From Pseudodesulfovibrio pelocollis (GTDB taxonomy: Bacteria > Desulfobacterota > Desulfovibrionia > Desulfovibrionales > Desulfovibrionaceae): 64,000 nucleotides of DNA. Below, in pieces: positions 37,650-46,415 of the stretch; within the stretch, counting starts at the first letter, position 1, and each line of letters begins with the position of its first letter. Made by a program: the position numbers and the translations under genes. Under the pieces are notes generated by a model. That model had not been told where the DNA came from. It saw only the letters and a list, made by a program, of their open reading frames with translations, and made no database searches. The stretch covers positions 1-64,000 of the forward strand of contig NZ_JASTWE010000017.1 of NCBI RefSeq assembly GCF_030282845.1, in the 5' to 3' direction.

Positions 37650-39803
37650 ATGCAAAAAGCCGATAATCTCAAGGAATACCGCGACGAACTGCGCGAGTCG
37701 CTGGACAACGATTTCCTGCGCACCACCCTGGACAACTTTGCCGTGGCCTACCGCGCCGGTCGGGCCAATGCCTTCAAGGACATGGACGTGCGCGGGCTTA
37801 TCGACGAGATCGCCTGCTCCAAGGACGAGGCCACCGCCAATCTGGACGCCCTGTACAGGGAATTCAAGGAAAAGGCCGAGGCCGCAGGCGTTCACGTTCA
37901 TCTGGCCAAGGACGCCCAGGCGGCCAACGACATCATCGCCGCCATCGCCAGGAAGTCCAATTGCCAGAAGATCGTCAAATCCAAGTCCATGACCGCCGAG
38001 GAGACGCTCCTCAACCACGCCCTGGAGGACGAGGGGCTTGAAGTGACCGAGACCGACCTTGGCGAGTGGATCATCCAGCTTCGCCACGAGGGACCGTCGC
38101 ACATGGTCATGCCCGCCATCCATCTGTCGCGTTATCAGGTGGGCGATCTCTTCACCGAGGTCACGGGCAAGAAGCAGGACAGCGAGATCGAGAAATTGGT
38201 CAAGGTGGCCCGCCGCGAGCTGCGCCAGAAGTATGTCGAGGCCGACATGGGCATCACCGGCGCCAACTTTGCCGTGGCCGAGACCGGCTCCATCGGGCTG
38301 GTCACCAACGAGGGCAACGCCCGGCTGGTGACCACGCTGCCCCGCGTCCACGTGGCGCTCATGGGGCTGGACAAGCTCCTGCCCACCCTGCACGACGCCC
38401 TACGCATCCTCAAGGCCCTGCCGCGCAACGCCACGGGACAGGCCATCACCTCCTACGTCACCTGGATCACAGGGGCCAACGAGTGTGCCTCCGCGCCCGA
38501 CGGCAAGAAGGAAATCCACTTCGTCATGCTCGACAACGGGCGCAGCGAACTGGCCAAGGACCCGCTCTTCTCCCAGGTGCTGCGCTGCGTGCGCTGCGGC
38601 GCGTGCGCCAACGTCTGTCCGGTCTACCGGCTGGTGGGCGGCCACAAGATGGGCCATATCTACATCGGGGCCATCGGCCTGATCCTGACCTACTTCTTCC
38701 ACGGCAAGCATGCGGCCAAGAACCTGATCCAGAACTGCATCAACTGCGAGGCGTGCAAGGACATCTGCGCGGGTGGTATCGACCTGCCGCGCCTGATCAA
38801 GGAGATCCACGCCCGCATCCAGGACGAGGACGGCCACCCGCTGCCGAGCATCCTGCTGGGCAAGGTGCTCAAGAACCGCAAGCTCTTCCACACCCTGCTG
38901 CGCACGGCCAAGTGGGCGCAAAAGCCCGTGGCCGAGAAGGACGGGTTCATTCGCCACCTGCCCATGGTTTTTGCCAAGGAGCACGGGTTCCGCGCCCTGC
39001 CGACCATTGCCGAAACCCCCTTCAGGGACAGGTGGGAAGAGATCCGGCCTGTTGTTGATAACCCGAAGTACCGCGTGGCCCTGTTCTCGGGCTGCGTGCA
39101 GGACTTCGTGTACCCGGAGCAGATGGAGGCTGCGGTGAAGCTGTTCGGGGCCGAGTCCGTGGAGATGAGCTATCCCATGAACCAGTCCTGCTGCGGCCTG
39201 CCCGTGCAGATGATGGGCGAGATGAAGGCCTCGCGCGAGGTCTGCGTGCAGAACCTGCGCGCCTTTGAGGCGGGCGGCTATGACTACGTCATCACCCTGT
39301 GCGCCTCCTGCGCCGCCCATCTCAAGCATAACTACCCCAAGCTGGTCATGGACACGCCGAGCCTGGCCCTCAAGGCCCAGGAGTTCGCGGACAAGATCAT
39401 CGACTACAGCTCCTTTGTCCACGATGTGCTCAAGGTCAAGGCCGAGGACTTTGTCCAGACCGGCGGCAAGGCCACCTACCACGCGCCCTGCCACCTGTGT
39501 CGGGGGCTTGATGTCCACGCCGCGCCGCGCGAGTTGATTTCCACCGGCGGCCTTGAGTATGTGGAGTGCAACGAGGAGGAGGTCTGCTGCGGCTTCGGCG
39601 GAACCTTCTCCATGAAATTCCCCGAGTTGTCGGCCGAGCTGCTCAAGAAGAAGCTCGCCAATGTCGAGGCCACCGGGGCCGAGGTGCTCCTGACCGATTG
39701 CCCGGGCTGCATCATGCAGCTGCGCGGCGGGCTCAAGACCCGGGGGTCGTCGGTCAAGGTGCGCCACGTCTCCGAGGTGCTGGCCGACAACCGGAGGAAA
39801 TGA
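37650..39803 (+). CDS. LutB-LutA fusion, Fe-S L-lactate dehydrogenase subunit
   Basis: 717 residues with two parts. Residues 1-about 300 form a LUD domain of LutB type (KSKSMTAEETLLNHALEDEGLEVTETDLGEWI, EADMGITGANFAVAETGSIGLVTNEGNARL). Two 4Fe-4S motifs follow (CVRCGACANVCPVYR, CINCEACKDICAGG; about 313 and 365). The C-terminal 250 residues carry two CCG domains as in LutA (SGCVQDFVYPEQ ... CCGLPVQ ... CASCAAHLKHNYP; HAPCHLCRGL ... CCGFGGTFS ... DCPGCIMQLRGG). It joins functions that are separate proteins in Bacillus. With LutC it should oxidise L-lactate. It is the last gene of the operon. Confidence 0.92.
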   Translation: MQKADNLKEYRDELRESLDNDFLRTTLDNFAVAYRAGRANAFKDMDVRGLIDEIACSKDEATANLDALYREFKEKAEAAGVHVHLAKDAQAANDIIAAIARKSNCQKIVKSKSMTAEETLLNHALEDEGLEVTETDLGEWIIQLRHEGPSHMVMPAIHLSRYQVGDLFTEVTGKKQDSEIEKLVKVARRELRQKYVEADMGITGANFAVAETGSIGLVTNEGNARLVTTLPRVHVALMGLDKLLPTLHDALRILKALPRNATGQAITSYVTWITGANECASAPDGKKEIHFVMLDNGRSELAKDPLFSQVLRCVRCGACANVCPVYRLVGGHKMGHIYIGAIGLILTYFFHGKHAAKNLIQNCINCEACKDICAGGIDLPRLIKEIHARIQDEDGHPLPSILLGKVLKNRKLFHTLLRTAKWAQKPVAEKDGFIRHLPMVFAKEHGFRALPTIAETPFRDRWEEIRPVVDNPKYRVALFSGCVQDFVYPEQMEAAVKLFGAESVEMSYPMNQSCCGLPVQMMGEMKASREVCVQNLRAFEAGGYDYVITLCASCAAHLKHNYPKLVMDTPSLALKAQEFADKIIDYSSFVHDVLKVKAEDFVQTGGKATYHAPCHLCRGLDVHAAPRELISTGGLEYVECNEEEVCCGFGGTFSMKFPELSAELLKKKLANVEATGAEVLLTDCPGCIMQLRGGLKTRGSSVKVRHVSEVLADNRRK

Positions 39804-40155
39804 GACGGCAGATGAACGCCACCGGGCGGGCCGTGATCACCGGAACCACCGGGATCACCGGCCCCACCGGCGGCGACCGGGCAGGGGAGATGCCCGCCGA
39901 GGCTCCCCGTCCGCGTCACATATCGCATGAGGCTCCCCAGGTTGGACCGCAATCCCTTGAAGCAATGCCACGCTTCCTCCTGAGAACCAGCCTTCATGCA
40001 GGTTCCCCGCCCCGGGCAGGGCGGGGAACCGATTTTTCCCGGTGATTCCGAATCCCGGGGAGCGCGCGACAGGCCAAAACCGCCACCCCGCGCACGCGCC
40101 CCATGGCTCGACAGGGCCGACCCGGAATCGCCGCCCGTCCCCCAAGAGGTGTCCG
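39804..40155. other. 352-bp gap after the lactate operon
   Basis: It contains the operon terminator at 40001-40038. A frame that starts ATGA on the LutB-A stop codon (39800-40045) encodes Gly-Thr-Thr-Gly-type repeats at its N-terminus but runs through the terminator and has a badly spaced ribosome site, so it is not called as a gene. Confidence 0.6.
40001..40038 (+). terminator. Terminator of the lactate operon
   Basis: A 12-bp perfect stem GGTTCCCCGCCC / GGGCGGGGAACC with a 6-nt loop, followed by GA and five T. Confidence 0.92.
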
Positions 40156-41736
40156 ATGCTCCAGACTTCGCCTCCGTATCTGCGTCGCTTTGTCGCGCTC
40201 TATTTCGGCACATTCGTTCTGGTGTCGGCCGTGTCCATCTGGGTTTCCTCGGCCTACGCCGCCGAGCCGTGGGCAGCCTCGGCCGTGGTGCTCGGCGTAT
40301 TGGCCGCCTTCGGCCTGCTCGGAATCATTCTGGTGATCCTGCTCGGCCGGATGCTTGTCGGCCCGGTGGGGCAGGTGGCCCGCTACACGGCCCACGTGCT
40401 CGACGGCAACTACGCCGAGGCCGACGACGCAGCCCTGGCCGAGGCCATGCCCGGCCTGGGCGAACTGGTGGGCGAGCTGGCCGGTCGCTTCAAGGAGCGT
40501 CTTGGGTTCTCCCAAAGCATCCTCGCCGGCCTGCCCGTGCCCTGCTGCCTTGTGGACACCGAGCAGAACATCACCTTTCTCAATCAGGAATGTCTGGACA
40601 TGATCGGGTCCAAGGATTCGCCGGAGTCCTTTTATGGCCGCAAGATTTCCCAGATATTCTATCGCGACGACCGCAAGTCGGTCATCGGCACCTGCATGGA
40701 CGAGAACACCCGGATGATGAACCGGGAAGCCGTGTTCAAGCATGTGAACGGCAGTGACATCAACGTGCTGGCCAACCTGTTTCCCCTGACCGACGTGACC
40801 GGCAAGGTCATCGGCGGCTGCTGCCTGTACCTGGACACCACGGAACTCAAGCGCCGCGAGGCCGAGATCGTCAGCCAGAACGAGCGCATCGCCAAGGCCG
40901 CCGACGAGGCCACCGCTGTTTCCGACGAACTGGCCGCCGCCGCCACCCAGCTTGACGGACTGGTGGAGAACGCCCGGGCCGGGGCCTGTGTGCAGACCGA
41001 CCGCACCGGCGAGACCGCCTCGGCCATGGAGGAGATGAACGCCACGGTCCTCGAGGTGGCCCGCCATGCCCAGGACGCGGCCCTGGACGCCGACGAGGCG
41101 CGGGGCAAGGCCGAGGAGGGCGCGGCCGTGGTCGCCCAGGTGGTGGACGCCATTCACGAGGTGGCCGAGCGCGCCCGGGAGCTCAAGGCGTCCATGGAGG
41201 AGCTTGACACCCGGGCAGAGTCCATCGGCAAGGTGCTCGGCGTCATCGAGGACATTGCGGACCAGACCAATCTTCTGGCGCTCAACGCGGCCATCGAGGC
41301 GGCGCGGGCAGGGGAGGCTGGCCGGGGATTCGCCGTGGTGGCCGACGAGGTGCGCAAGCTGGCCGAGAAGACCATGCTCGCCACCAACGAGGTGCACCAG
41401 GCCGTCACCGGCATCCAGGACGGGGCCAGGCGGAATGTCCGGGCCACCGAGGCGGCCGTGGGCGCGGTGGAAAAGAGCACCGAGATGGCCAGCCGCTCGG
41501 GCGAGGCGCTCAAGACCATCGTGGTGGTGGCCGAGTCCACGGCAGACCGGGTGCGCTCCATTGCCACCGCCGCCGAGCAGCAGTCGGCCGCCAGCGACGA
41601 GATCAGCCGAGCCACCATGGACGTCAACCGCATCTGTGGGGAAACGGACCGGGCCATGGCCGAATCCGCCGAGGCCATCAAGCGGCTCGCCCGCTTGGCC
41701 GAATCGCTGGCGGGCATCATTCGTGAGATGCGTTAG
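40156..41736 (+). CDS. Methyl-accepting chemotaxis protein with PAS domain
   Basis: 526 residues. Two membrane helices lie close together at the N-terminus (about 10-32 and 37-60) with almost no periplasmic loop. A HAMP-like stretch and a cytoplasmic PAS domain follow (about 120-240, [29 protein letters not shown]), then the signalling domain with the hairpin tip [41 protein letters not shown] (about 362-400). Sensing is therefore probably intracellular, for example redox or energy state. No other chemotaxis genes lie nearby. Confidence 0.92.
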   Translation: MLQTSPPYLRRFVALYFGTFVLVSAVSIWVSSAYAAEPWAASAVVLGVLAAFGLLGIILVILLGRMLVGPVGQVARYTAHVLDGNYAEADDAALAEAMPGLGELVGELAGRFKERLGFSQSILAGLPVPCCLVDTEQNITFLNQECLDMIGSKDSPESFYGRKISQIFYRDDRKSVIGTCMDENTRMMNREAVFKHVNGSDINVLANLFPLTDVTGKVIGGCCLYLDTTELKRREAEIVSQNERIAKAADEATAVSDELAAAATQLDGLVENARAGACVQTDRTGETASAMEEMNATVLEVARHAQDAALDADEARGKAEEGAAVVAQVVDAIHEVAERARELKASMEELDTRAESIGKVLGVIEDIADQTNLLALNAAIEAARAGEAGRGFAVVADEVRKLAEKTMLATNEVHQAVTGIQDGARRNVRATEAAVGAVEKSTEMASRSGEALKTIVVVAESTADRVRSIATAAEQQSAASDEISRATMDVNRICGETDRAMAESAEAIKRLARLAESLAGIIREMR

Positions 41737-41875
41737 CTGACGTTATAAATCGCGTCTACTCCGTGACAACGGGCGTTTTAGTGCTTAATTGTTGTAATGA
41801 AGGAAAGGATTCTGGTATCGGGGTCCACCGCAACATCTTTAAATTGTTGAACATAGTACCGCAAGGGGTTGAAGA

Positions 41876-42178
41876 GTGATCAGGCACATCGTCATGTGGA
41901 CATTGAAGGAAGAGGCCGAGGGCAATCCGGCTGCGGCCAATGCGGCCGCCATGAAGAAAATGCTTGAAGGGCTGGCCGGACGCATCGAGGGATTGCGCCA
42001 TATCGAGGTCAGCCACACGATCGTGGGTGCCGATCCCGAATGTCATGTCGTGCTGTGCTCCGAGCACGATGATGTGGACGCCCTGAATCACTATCAGGGC
42101 CACCCCGAGCACCAGGCCTGCGTTGCCTTTGTCAGAAAGGTCGCCGCCAGCCGCAGCGCCGTGGACTACGAGGTCTAG
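41876..42178 (+). CDS. Dabb (stress-responsive alpha/beta barrel) domain protein
   Basis: 100 residues beginning with GTG. MIRHIVMWTLKEEAEG and the later VVLCSEHDDVDALNHYQGHPEHQACVAFVRKVAASRSAVDYEV are the conserved strands of the Dabb ferredoxin-like fold, which forms dimers. The biochemical role of the family in bacteria is largely unknown. AAGGGG lies upstream of the start. It is separated from the chemoreceptor by 139 bp without a clear promoter. Confidence 0.85.
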   Translation: MIRHIVMWTLKEEAEGNPAAANAAAMKKMLEGLAGRIEGLRHIEVSHTIVGADPECHVVLCSEHDDVDALNHYQGHPEHQACVAFVRKVAASRSAVDYEV

Positions 42179-42256
42179 CCGGGCCGGGTCTTCCGGCCAG
42201 GGACGTCGTGGTCGCGGTTTTCGCGACAGACCAAACGTCGCGAAGAGGAGAACGCC

Positions 42257-42622
42257 ATGTCACTGCGTTACGATCAGGACCGCAAGCGGATCATCTGCCG
42301 ATGGGAGGAGCCCATCAAGGTGGTGATGAACAAGAAGGAAGGGGTCATCAGCCGGTCGCGCATGATCACCGTCAAGGTCAACGACAACGGGAAGCTCAAC
42401 AGCAAGGATATCCGGCGTCACGCCGAGCATCCCATGTTTCCCTACATCAACCGTTTCAACCAGATGCTCAACACCATCGACCGTTTTCCCGAAGGCAACG
42501 GGCACAGGTGCGCTGTCTGCGGCCTGGAGCAGGGCGTGAGCCCGCATTTCGATGTGGAGCGGCAGTCCATCGTCTGGCTGTGCCGCGAACATCTGACCGA
42601 GTCGCCCAAGGTCGATGCCTGA
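42257..42622 (+). CDS. Conserved hypothetical protein with Cys-Xaa-Xaa-Cys
   Basis: 121 residues, basic, cytoplasmic. The first 70 residues look like a compact alpha/beta unit (RYDQDRKRIICRWEEPIKVVMNKKEGVI). A C-terminal possible zinc site is formed by CAVCG (about 95-99) and a later Cys-His in WLCREHL. GAGGAGAA precedes the ATG. No named family recognised. Downstream is a terminator. Confidence 0.7.
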   Translation: MSLRYDQDRKRIICRWEEPIKVVMNKKEGVISRSRMITVKVNDNGKLNSKDIRRHAEHPMFPYINRFNQMLNTIDRFPEGNGHRCAVCGLEQGVSPHFDVERQSIVWLCREHLTESPKVDA

Positions 42623-42645
42623 TGGCTGGACCGTCCAGGCGCAAG

Positions 42646-42675
42646 TCCCCCCCCGGAATCCCGGCGGGGGATTTT
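42646..42675 (+). terminator. Terminator
   Basis: A C-rich arm TCCCCCCCCGG pairs with CCGGCGGGGGA (one C-C mismatch), followed by TTTTT. Confidence 0.8.
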
Positions 42676-42752
42676 TGCTGGGGCAGGAGGAGGTTCCCGT
42701 GCCGGGACGAATCCGGTTGGTATTGTCCGGGTTTTTGGAGTAGGGTGGCGGC

Positions 42753-43505
42753 ATGCTGGTGAAGTCCGTCGTGTTTGTCGCCCTGCTGGTCCTTTTTCCG
42801 GGATTCACCTGGCACGCCGTGGCGGCCGAGCGGGTCGTCCTGGCCACTCTGGAGTGGCCGCCCTACACGGGCGAATCCCTGCCGGATGGTGGGGCCGCCT
42901 CGGCAGTGGTCCGTGAGGCGTTCCGGGCCATGGGCTACGAGCTTGAGCTGCGTTTTTATCCCTGGAACCGCGTGCTTCACGAGGCCAGGGAGAACCCGGA
43001 GATCGCGGGCTATTTCCCCGAGTATCCCGAGAATTGGCGGCGCGAGGGGTTTCTCAAATCCCGCAGTATCGGCACCAGTCCGCTGGGGCTGGCCAGTCGG
43101 GCGGAGGTGGCGATCAACTGGCGCTCCCTTGACGACCTTGCCCGCTACACCTTGGGCACGGTGGCCGGGTATGCCAACACCCTGGAGTTCGACGCCATGG
43201 CGGCCAGGGGACGACTGACAACGGATGCGTCCAACTCCGACACGCTCAACCTGCGCAAGGTCCTGGCCGGACGGGTGGATGCCGCAGTGGTGGACGCCAA
43301 TGTCTTCGACCACCTGCGCAAGGTCGACCCCGTGCTCCGGGCGGCCAGGGACGAGCTGGCGTTCAATGACCGCCTGCTTGGCATCAACGAACTGGTGGTC
43401 TGTTTCCCGGACACCGAGGTGGGCGCGAGGATGCTGCGCATTTTGGATCAGGGTTTGCCCGCAGTCGATCAGGCGGCGATCTACCGACGCCACTTCAGCC
43501 AGTGA
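42753..43505 (+). CDS. Periplasmic solute-binding protein (SBP_bac_3 type)
   Basis: 250 residues. A signal peptide (1-24, cleavage after HAVAA) is followed by the type-3 solute-binding fold: VLATLEWPPYTGESLPDGGAASAVVREAFRAMGYELELRFYPWNRVLHEA. Compared with amino-acid-binding proteins it is short and there is no transporter gene next to it, so it may be an orphan receptor or a sensor partner rather than part of an ABC system. The ligand is unknown. Confidence 0.82.
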   Translation: MLVKSVVFVALLVLFPGFTWHAVAAERVVLATLEWPPYTGESLPDGGAASAVVREAFRAMGYELELRFYPWNRVLHEARENPEIAGYFPEYPENWRREGFLKSRSIGTSPLGLASRAEVAINWRSLDDLARYTLGTVAGYANTLEFDAMAARGRLTTDASNSDTLNLRKVLAGRVDAAVVDANVFDHLRKVDPVLRAARDELAFNDRLLGINELVVCFPDTEVGARMLRILDQGLPAVDQAAIYRRHFSQ

Positions 43506-43592
43506 CACGGCGGGCATGCGGGGTTTTCTGAAGAGAAATTCAGAAAAATGCATTGGACACCCGGTGCCTGAAATGGCTAAAAATATCGGCGT

Positions 43593-43631
43593 CGCAAGCG
43601 CGAAGCCCGCTCGGCCGCAAGCGCGAAGCCC
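43593..43631 (+). repeat. Two-copy 23-bp-period repeat, REP-like
   Basis: CGCAAGCGCGAAGCCC occurs at 43593-43608 and again at 43616-43631, with a third truncated start (CCGCAAG) at about 43637. It is intergenic, upstream of the antiporter operon, and resembles short extragenic palindromic-type repeats. Confidence 0.55.
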
Positions 43632-43752
43632 ACTGGCCGCAAGAGTGGGTCGGAATTTTCAAGTGATTGGATGATGATGGCGGGGCGTTTGGACACGACG
43701 CCCCGGATTGGTTCCGTATCCATGTGTCGCCCTTGTTTGCCCGGAGAGTATT

Positions 43753-44316
43753 ATGGAGCAAATGACCGATACCGTCCGCGTGGTCCGAACCGGCGAGCCC
43801 GTCAAGGTCAAGCCGCGCCGCTATGACGCGCTGATCAGCTTTGTGCTGCGTTTTCTGATGCTGTTTGTCACCTGGCTGATCCTCTCGGGCATGTTCGACG
43901 CCTTTCACGTGAGCCTTGGCGTGGCGTGCAGCGCCTTTGTCACCTGGCTGTCGGCCGACATCTTTCCGCCCGAGGTCCGCCGTTTTCGCAAGCTGCGCTC
44001 CCTGTGGCTGCTGACCCTCTATGTGCCCTGGCTGGTCTGGGAGATCGCCAAGTGCAACATTCGCATGCTCTTCCTTGCCTTTGACCCGAAGCTCAACGAC
44101 AAGATCGCCCCTCGCATCGTCACCTTCAAGACCGGGCTGCGCAACGAGTTGGCCCTGACCTTCCTGGCCAACTCCATCACCATGACGCCGGGCACCATCA
44201 CCGTATCCATTGACGAGCGGGGCTACGTCTCGGTCCATGCCTTTGACGAGGTGTCTGCGGCCGGTCTGCCGGGCGACATGGAGAAAAAGATCAAGGCCAT
44301 CTTCGAGGAGGCGTAA
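43753..44316 (+). CDS. Na+/H+ antiporter subunit E (MrpE/MbhA-like)
   Basis: 187 residues. After a short cytoplasmic N-terminus there are two or three membrane helices (LISFVLRFLMLFVTWLILSGMF, FHVSLGVACSAFVTWLSADIF, LWLLTLYVPWLVWEI). The conserved MrpE domain follows (NIRMLFLAF, NSITMTPGTITVSID, VHAFDE). It is part of the multi-subunit antiporter membrane complex. GGAG precedes the ATG. The next gene overlaps by 1 bp. Confidence 0.9.
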   Translation: MEQMTDTVRVVRTGEPVKVKPRRYDALISFVLRFLMLFVTWLILSGMFDAFHVSLGVACSAFVTWLSADIFPPEVRRFRKLRSLWLLTLYVPWLVWEIAKCNIRMLFLAFDPKLNDKIAPRIVTFKTGLRNELALTFLANSITMTPGTITVSIDERGYVSVHAFDEVSAAGLPGDMEKKIKAIFEEA

Positions 44317-44594
44317 TGGAATCCTTCATCCTGTATCTCGGCATCGTCCTGATGGGCATCATGGTTTTGCCCCTGTACCGGGCCGTGGTAGGCCCCACCA
44401 CCCTTGACCGGCTGATGGGCATGAACGCCATCGGCTCCAAGACCGTGGCGCTCATCGTCATCATCGGGCTGGTCTTCGATAGGGTGGACATGTTCGTGGA
44501 CATCGCGCTGGCCTATGCCATGCTCAACTTCATCGCCGTGCTCGCGGCTTCCAGATACCTGCACAAACGGGGACGCCGGGACACGGCTTCCTAA
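44316..44594 (+). CDS. Na+/H+ antiporter subunit F (MrpF/MbhB-like)
   Basis: 92 residues with three membrane helices. RAVVGPTTLDRLMGMNAIGSKTVALIVIIGLVF and DIALAYAMLNFIAVLAASRYL are the MrpF hallmarks. It starts in the TAATG junction with the preceding gene, so translation is coupled. Confidence 0.92.
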   Translation: MESFILYLGIVLMGIMVLPLYRAVVGPTTLDRLMGMNAIGSKTVALIVIIGLVFDRVDMFVDIALAYAMLNFIAVLAASRYLHKRGRRDTAS

Positions 44595-44614
44595 ACGTCG
44601 GAGGACACTACTCC

Positions 44615-44947
44615 ATGATCGAGACTCTGGTCATCTTTCTGTGCTGCGCCGGGATGCTGCTGTTTCTTGGCGGCATGATCGGTATCCTGCGGCTGCCCGA
44701 CGCCTACACCCGGCTGCACATGGCGGGCATGCTCGACACCCTGGGCCTGCTCATCCTGCTGCTCGGCCTGGTGCTCTACGGTTTTCTCCACGCACCCATG
44801 AGCCTCCTGGTGCAGTTCAAGATACTTCTGCTCTGGGGCTTCGTGCTGGTCACCAGCCCCACGGCCACCCACGCCATGGTGGATGCAGGCGTGCGCGCCG
44901 GACTCACCCCCTGGGTGCAGCCCGATGCCAAAAGGAGACGCAAATGA
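44615..44947 (+). CDS. Na+/H+ antiporter subunit G (MrpG/MbhC-like)
   Basis: 110 residues with three membrane helices. GGMIGILRLPDAYTRLHMAGMLDTLGLLILLLGLVLY is the MrpG signature. The stop codon overlaps the start of the next gene (ATGA). Confidence 0.92.
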   Translation: MIETLVIFLCCAGMLLFLGGMIGILRLPDAYTRLHMAGMLDTLGLLILLLGLVLYGFLHAPMSLLVQFKILLLWGFVLVTSPTATHAMVDAGVRAGLTPWVQPDAKRRRK

Positions 44948-45189
44948 TCTGGGAAATCAAACTGCTGGCGCTCATCCTCGTGATCGTCTGCGCCATCGCA
45001 GCCATCAACGCCAAGGATCTGCTCAGCGCGGCCGTCATCTTCGGCATCTACAGCTTCATGATGTGCGTGCAGTGGCTGGCCATGGGCGCGGTTGACGTGG
45101 CCTTCACCGAGGCGGCCATCGGGGCGGGCATCAGCACCGCGCTGATGCTGGCGGCCATCTTCCGGACCAGCAGGAGGACCAAGGATTGA
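44944..45189 (+). CDS. MbhD-like antiporter subunit (MrpA C-terminal domain as a separate protein)
   Basis: 81 residues, two or three helices. DLLSAAVIFGIYSFMMCVQWLAMGAVDVAFTEAAIGAGISTALMLAAI matches the MbhD/DUF4040 segment that forms part of MrpA in standard antiporters. Here it is a separate gene, as in membrane-bound hydrogenases. AGGAG precedes the ATG and the gene overlaps both neighbours by 4 bp. Confidence 0.85.
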   Translation: MIWEIKLLALILVIVCAIAAINAKDLLSAAVIFGIYSFMMCVQWLAMGAVDVAFTEAAIGAGISTALMLAAIFRTSRRTKD

Positions 45190-46019
45190 AAAAGACAGCG
45201 CTTCTGGCCGTGATCCTCACCGGCGCACTGCTCATCCTCTCCATGGAGAACTTTCCCTCCTGGGGCGATGTCCAGTCTCCGGCGAGCCTGCACCTGTCGC
45301 GGCACTTCATCGAAAAGAGTTACGAGCAGACCCTGACCCCCAACCTGGTCACCGCCGTGCTGGGCGACTACCGGGGGTTTGACACCATGCTTGAGACCGT
45401 GGTGGTCTTCACTGCGGCCCTGGCCTGCTTCCTGGTCATCCGCCTGCCGCGCGACGTCTGCACGCCCGGGCTTTTCTACTACCGGCACACGCGCACCGGG
45501 CTTGTGGTGCGCAAGCACGATGCCTGCGAACTGCCGGGCGAGAACCCCACCTTCGAGCGGGTGGATTCCGACTGGCCGCCCCATGACGTGGTGGTGGTCT
45601 CCACCTGCCGCATGGTCATCCCCTTCATCCAGCTCTTCGGCCTCTATGTGGTGGCCCACGGCCACTACAGCCCGGGCGGCGGCTTTCAGGGCGGCGTTAT
45701 CTTCGCGGCCAGTTATGTGCTGCTGGCCGTGTCCCACGACCTGCGCACCCTGGTCCATCGGCTCAACGAGCGGGTGACCCATCTGCTCTCGGCTGCGGGC
45801 GTCCTGCTCTTTTTCGGGGTCGGGCTCTTCGGGATGGCCATGGGGCTCAACTTCCTGGACTACGGCGCGCTTGAAGGCGTGCTGGGCATGTCCCTGGCCA
45901 GCGGGCACTCCCTTGGCATCCTGCTCGTGGAAATCGGCGTGGGCATGACCGTGACCGCCGCGCTGGTGATCATCTTCAAGCTCCTGTCCTCGCGCGGGAC
46001 GGTCACGGAAGGATTGTAG
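45186..46019 (+). CDS. MbhE-MrpB fused antiporter subunit
   Basis: 277 residues starting with TTG in a TTGA overlap with the preceding gene (AGGAGGACCAAGGA lies upstream). The first 100 residues contain a helix and an NLVTAVLGDYRGFDTMLETVVVFTAALACFLVI segment, the MbhE-type part of MrpA. The C-terminal half (about 140-270) is the MrpB domain (FIQLFGLYVVAHGHYSPGGGFQGGVIFAASYVLLAV, GVGLFGMAMGLNFLDY). A charged insert (RHTRTGLVVRKHDACELPGENPTFERVDSDWP) links the two. Confidence 0.85.
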   Translation: MKKTALLAVILTGALLILSMENFPSWGDVQSPASLHLSRHFIEKSYEQTLTPNLVTAVLGDYRGFDTMLETVVVFTAALACFLVIRLPRDVCTPGLFYYRHTRTGLVVRKHDACELPGENPTFERVDSDWPPHDVVVVSTCRMVIPFIQLFGLYVVAHGHYSPGGGFQGGVIFAASYVLLAVSHDLRTLVHRLNERVTHLLSAAGVLLFFGVGLFGMAMGLNFLDYGALEGVLGMSLASGHSLGILLVEIGVGMTVTAALVIIFKLLSSRGTVTEGL

Positions 46020-46023
46020 GCCT

Positions 46024-46413
46024 ATGGAAGACTTCCTGACGCAACTGACGTCCAAATACAACTTCTGGGCCTACATCGTGCTCATGATGGTCGGCCTGTA
46101 CGCGATGATCGCCAAGGGCAACCTGATCAAGAAGCTGATCGGACTGAGCATATTCCAGACCGCCATCATGCTCTTCTATGTCGCCATCGGCTCCAAGGCA
46201 GGGGCCACCATCCCCATCCTGCGGGACCACACCCTCAAGGGAGTCATCGACTTCGTGGAGTACATCAATCCCCTGCCCCATGTGTTGATGCTCACCGCCA
46301 TCGTCGTCTCGGTGGCGACCCTTGGCGTGGCTCTGGCCCTCGTCCTGCGCGTCTATGATGTGCACCAGACGCTCGAAGAAGACGAAATACTGGAAAAAAT
46401 CAAGAATCCATAG
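46024..46413 (+). CDS. Na+/H+ antiporter subunit C (MrpC/NuoK-like)
   Basis: 129 residues with three membrane helices (FWAYIVLMMVGLYAMIAKGNLIKKLIGLSIFQTAIMLFYVAIG, VLMLTAIVVSVATLGVALALVLRVYD). This is the NuoK/MrpC fold. It follows the preceding gene by 4 bp. Confidence 0.92.
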   Translation: MEDFLTQLTSKYNFWAYIVLMMVGLYAMIAKGNLIKKLIGLSIFQTAIMLFYVAIGSKAGATIPILRDHTLKGVIDFVEYINPLPHVLMLTAIVVSVATLGVALALVLRVYDVHQTLEEDEILEKIKNP

Positions 46414-46415
46414 CC

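Noticed and set aside
39800-40045. 81-codon frame starting ATGA on the LutB-A stop codon, with collagen-like Gly-Thr-Thr-Gly repeats
   Set aside because: Its ribosome site is only 2 bases from the ATG, it runs through the operon terminator, and the second half looks random. A real small gene here is not excluded.
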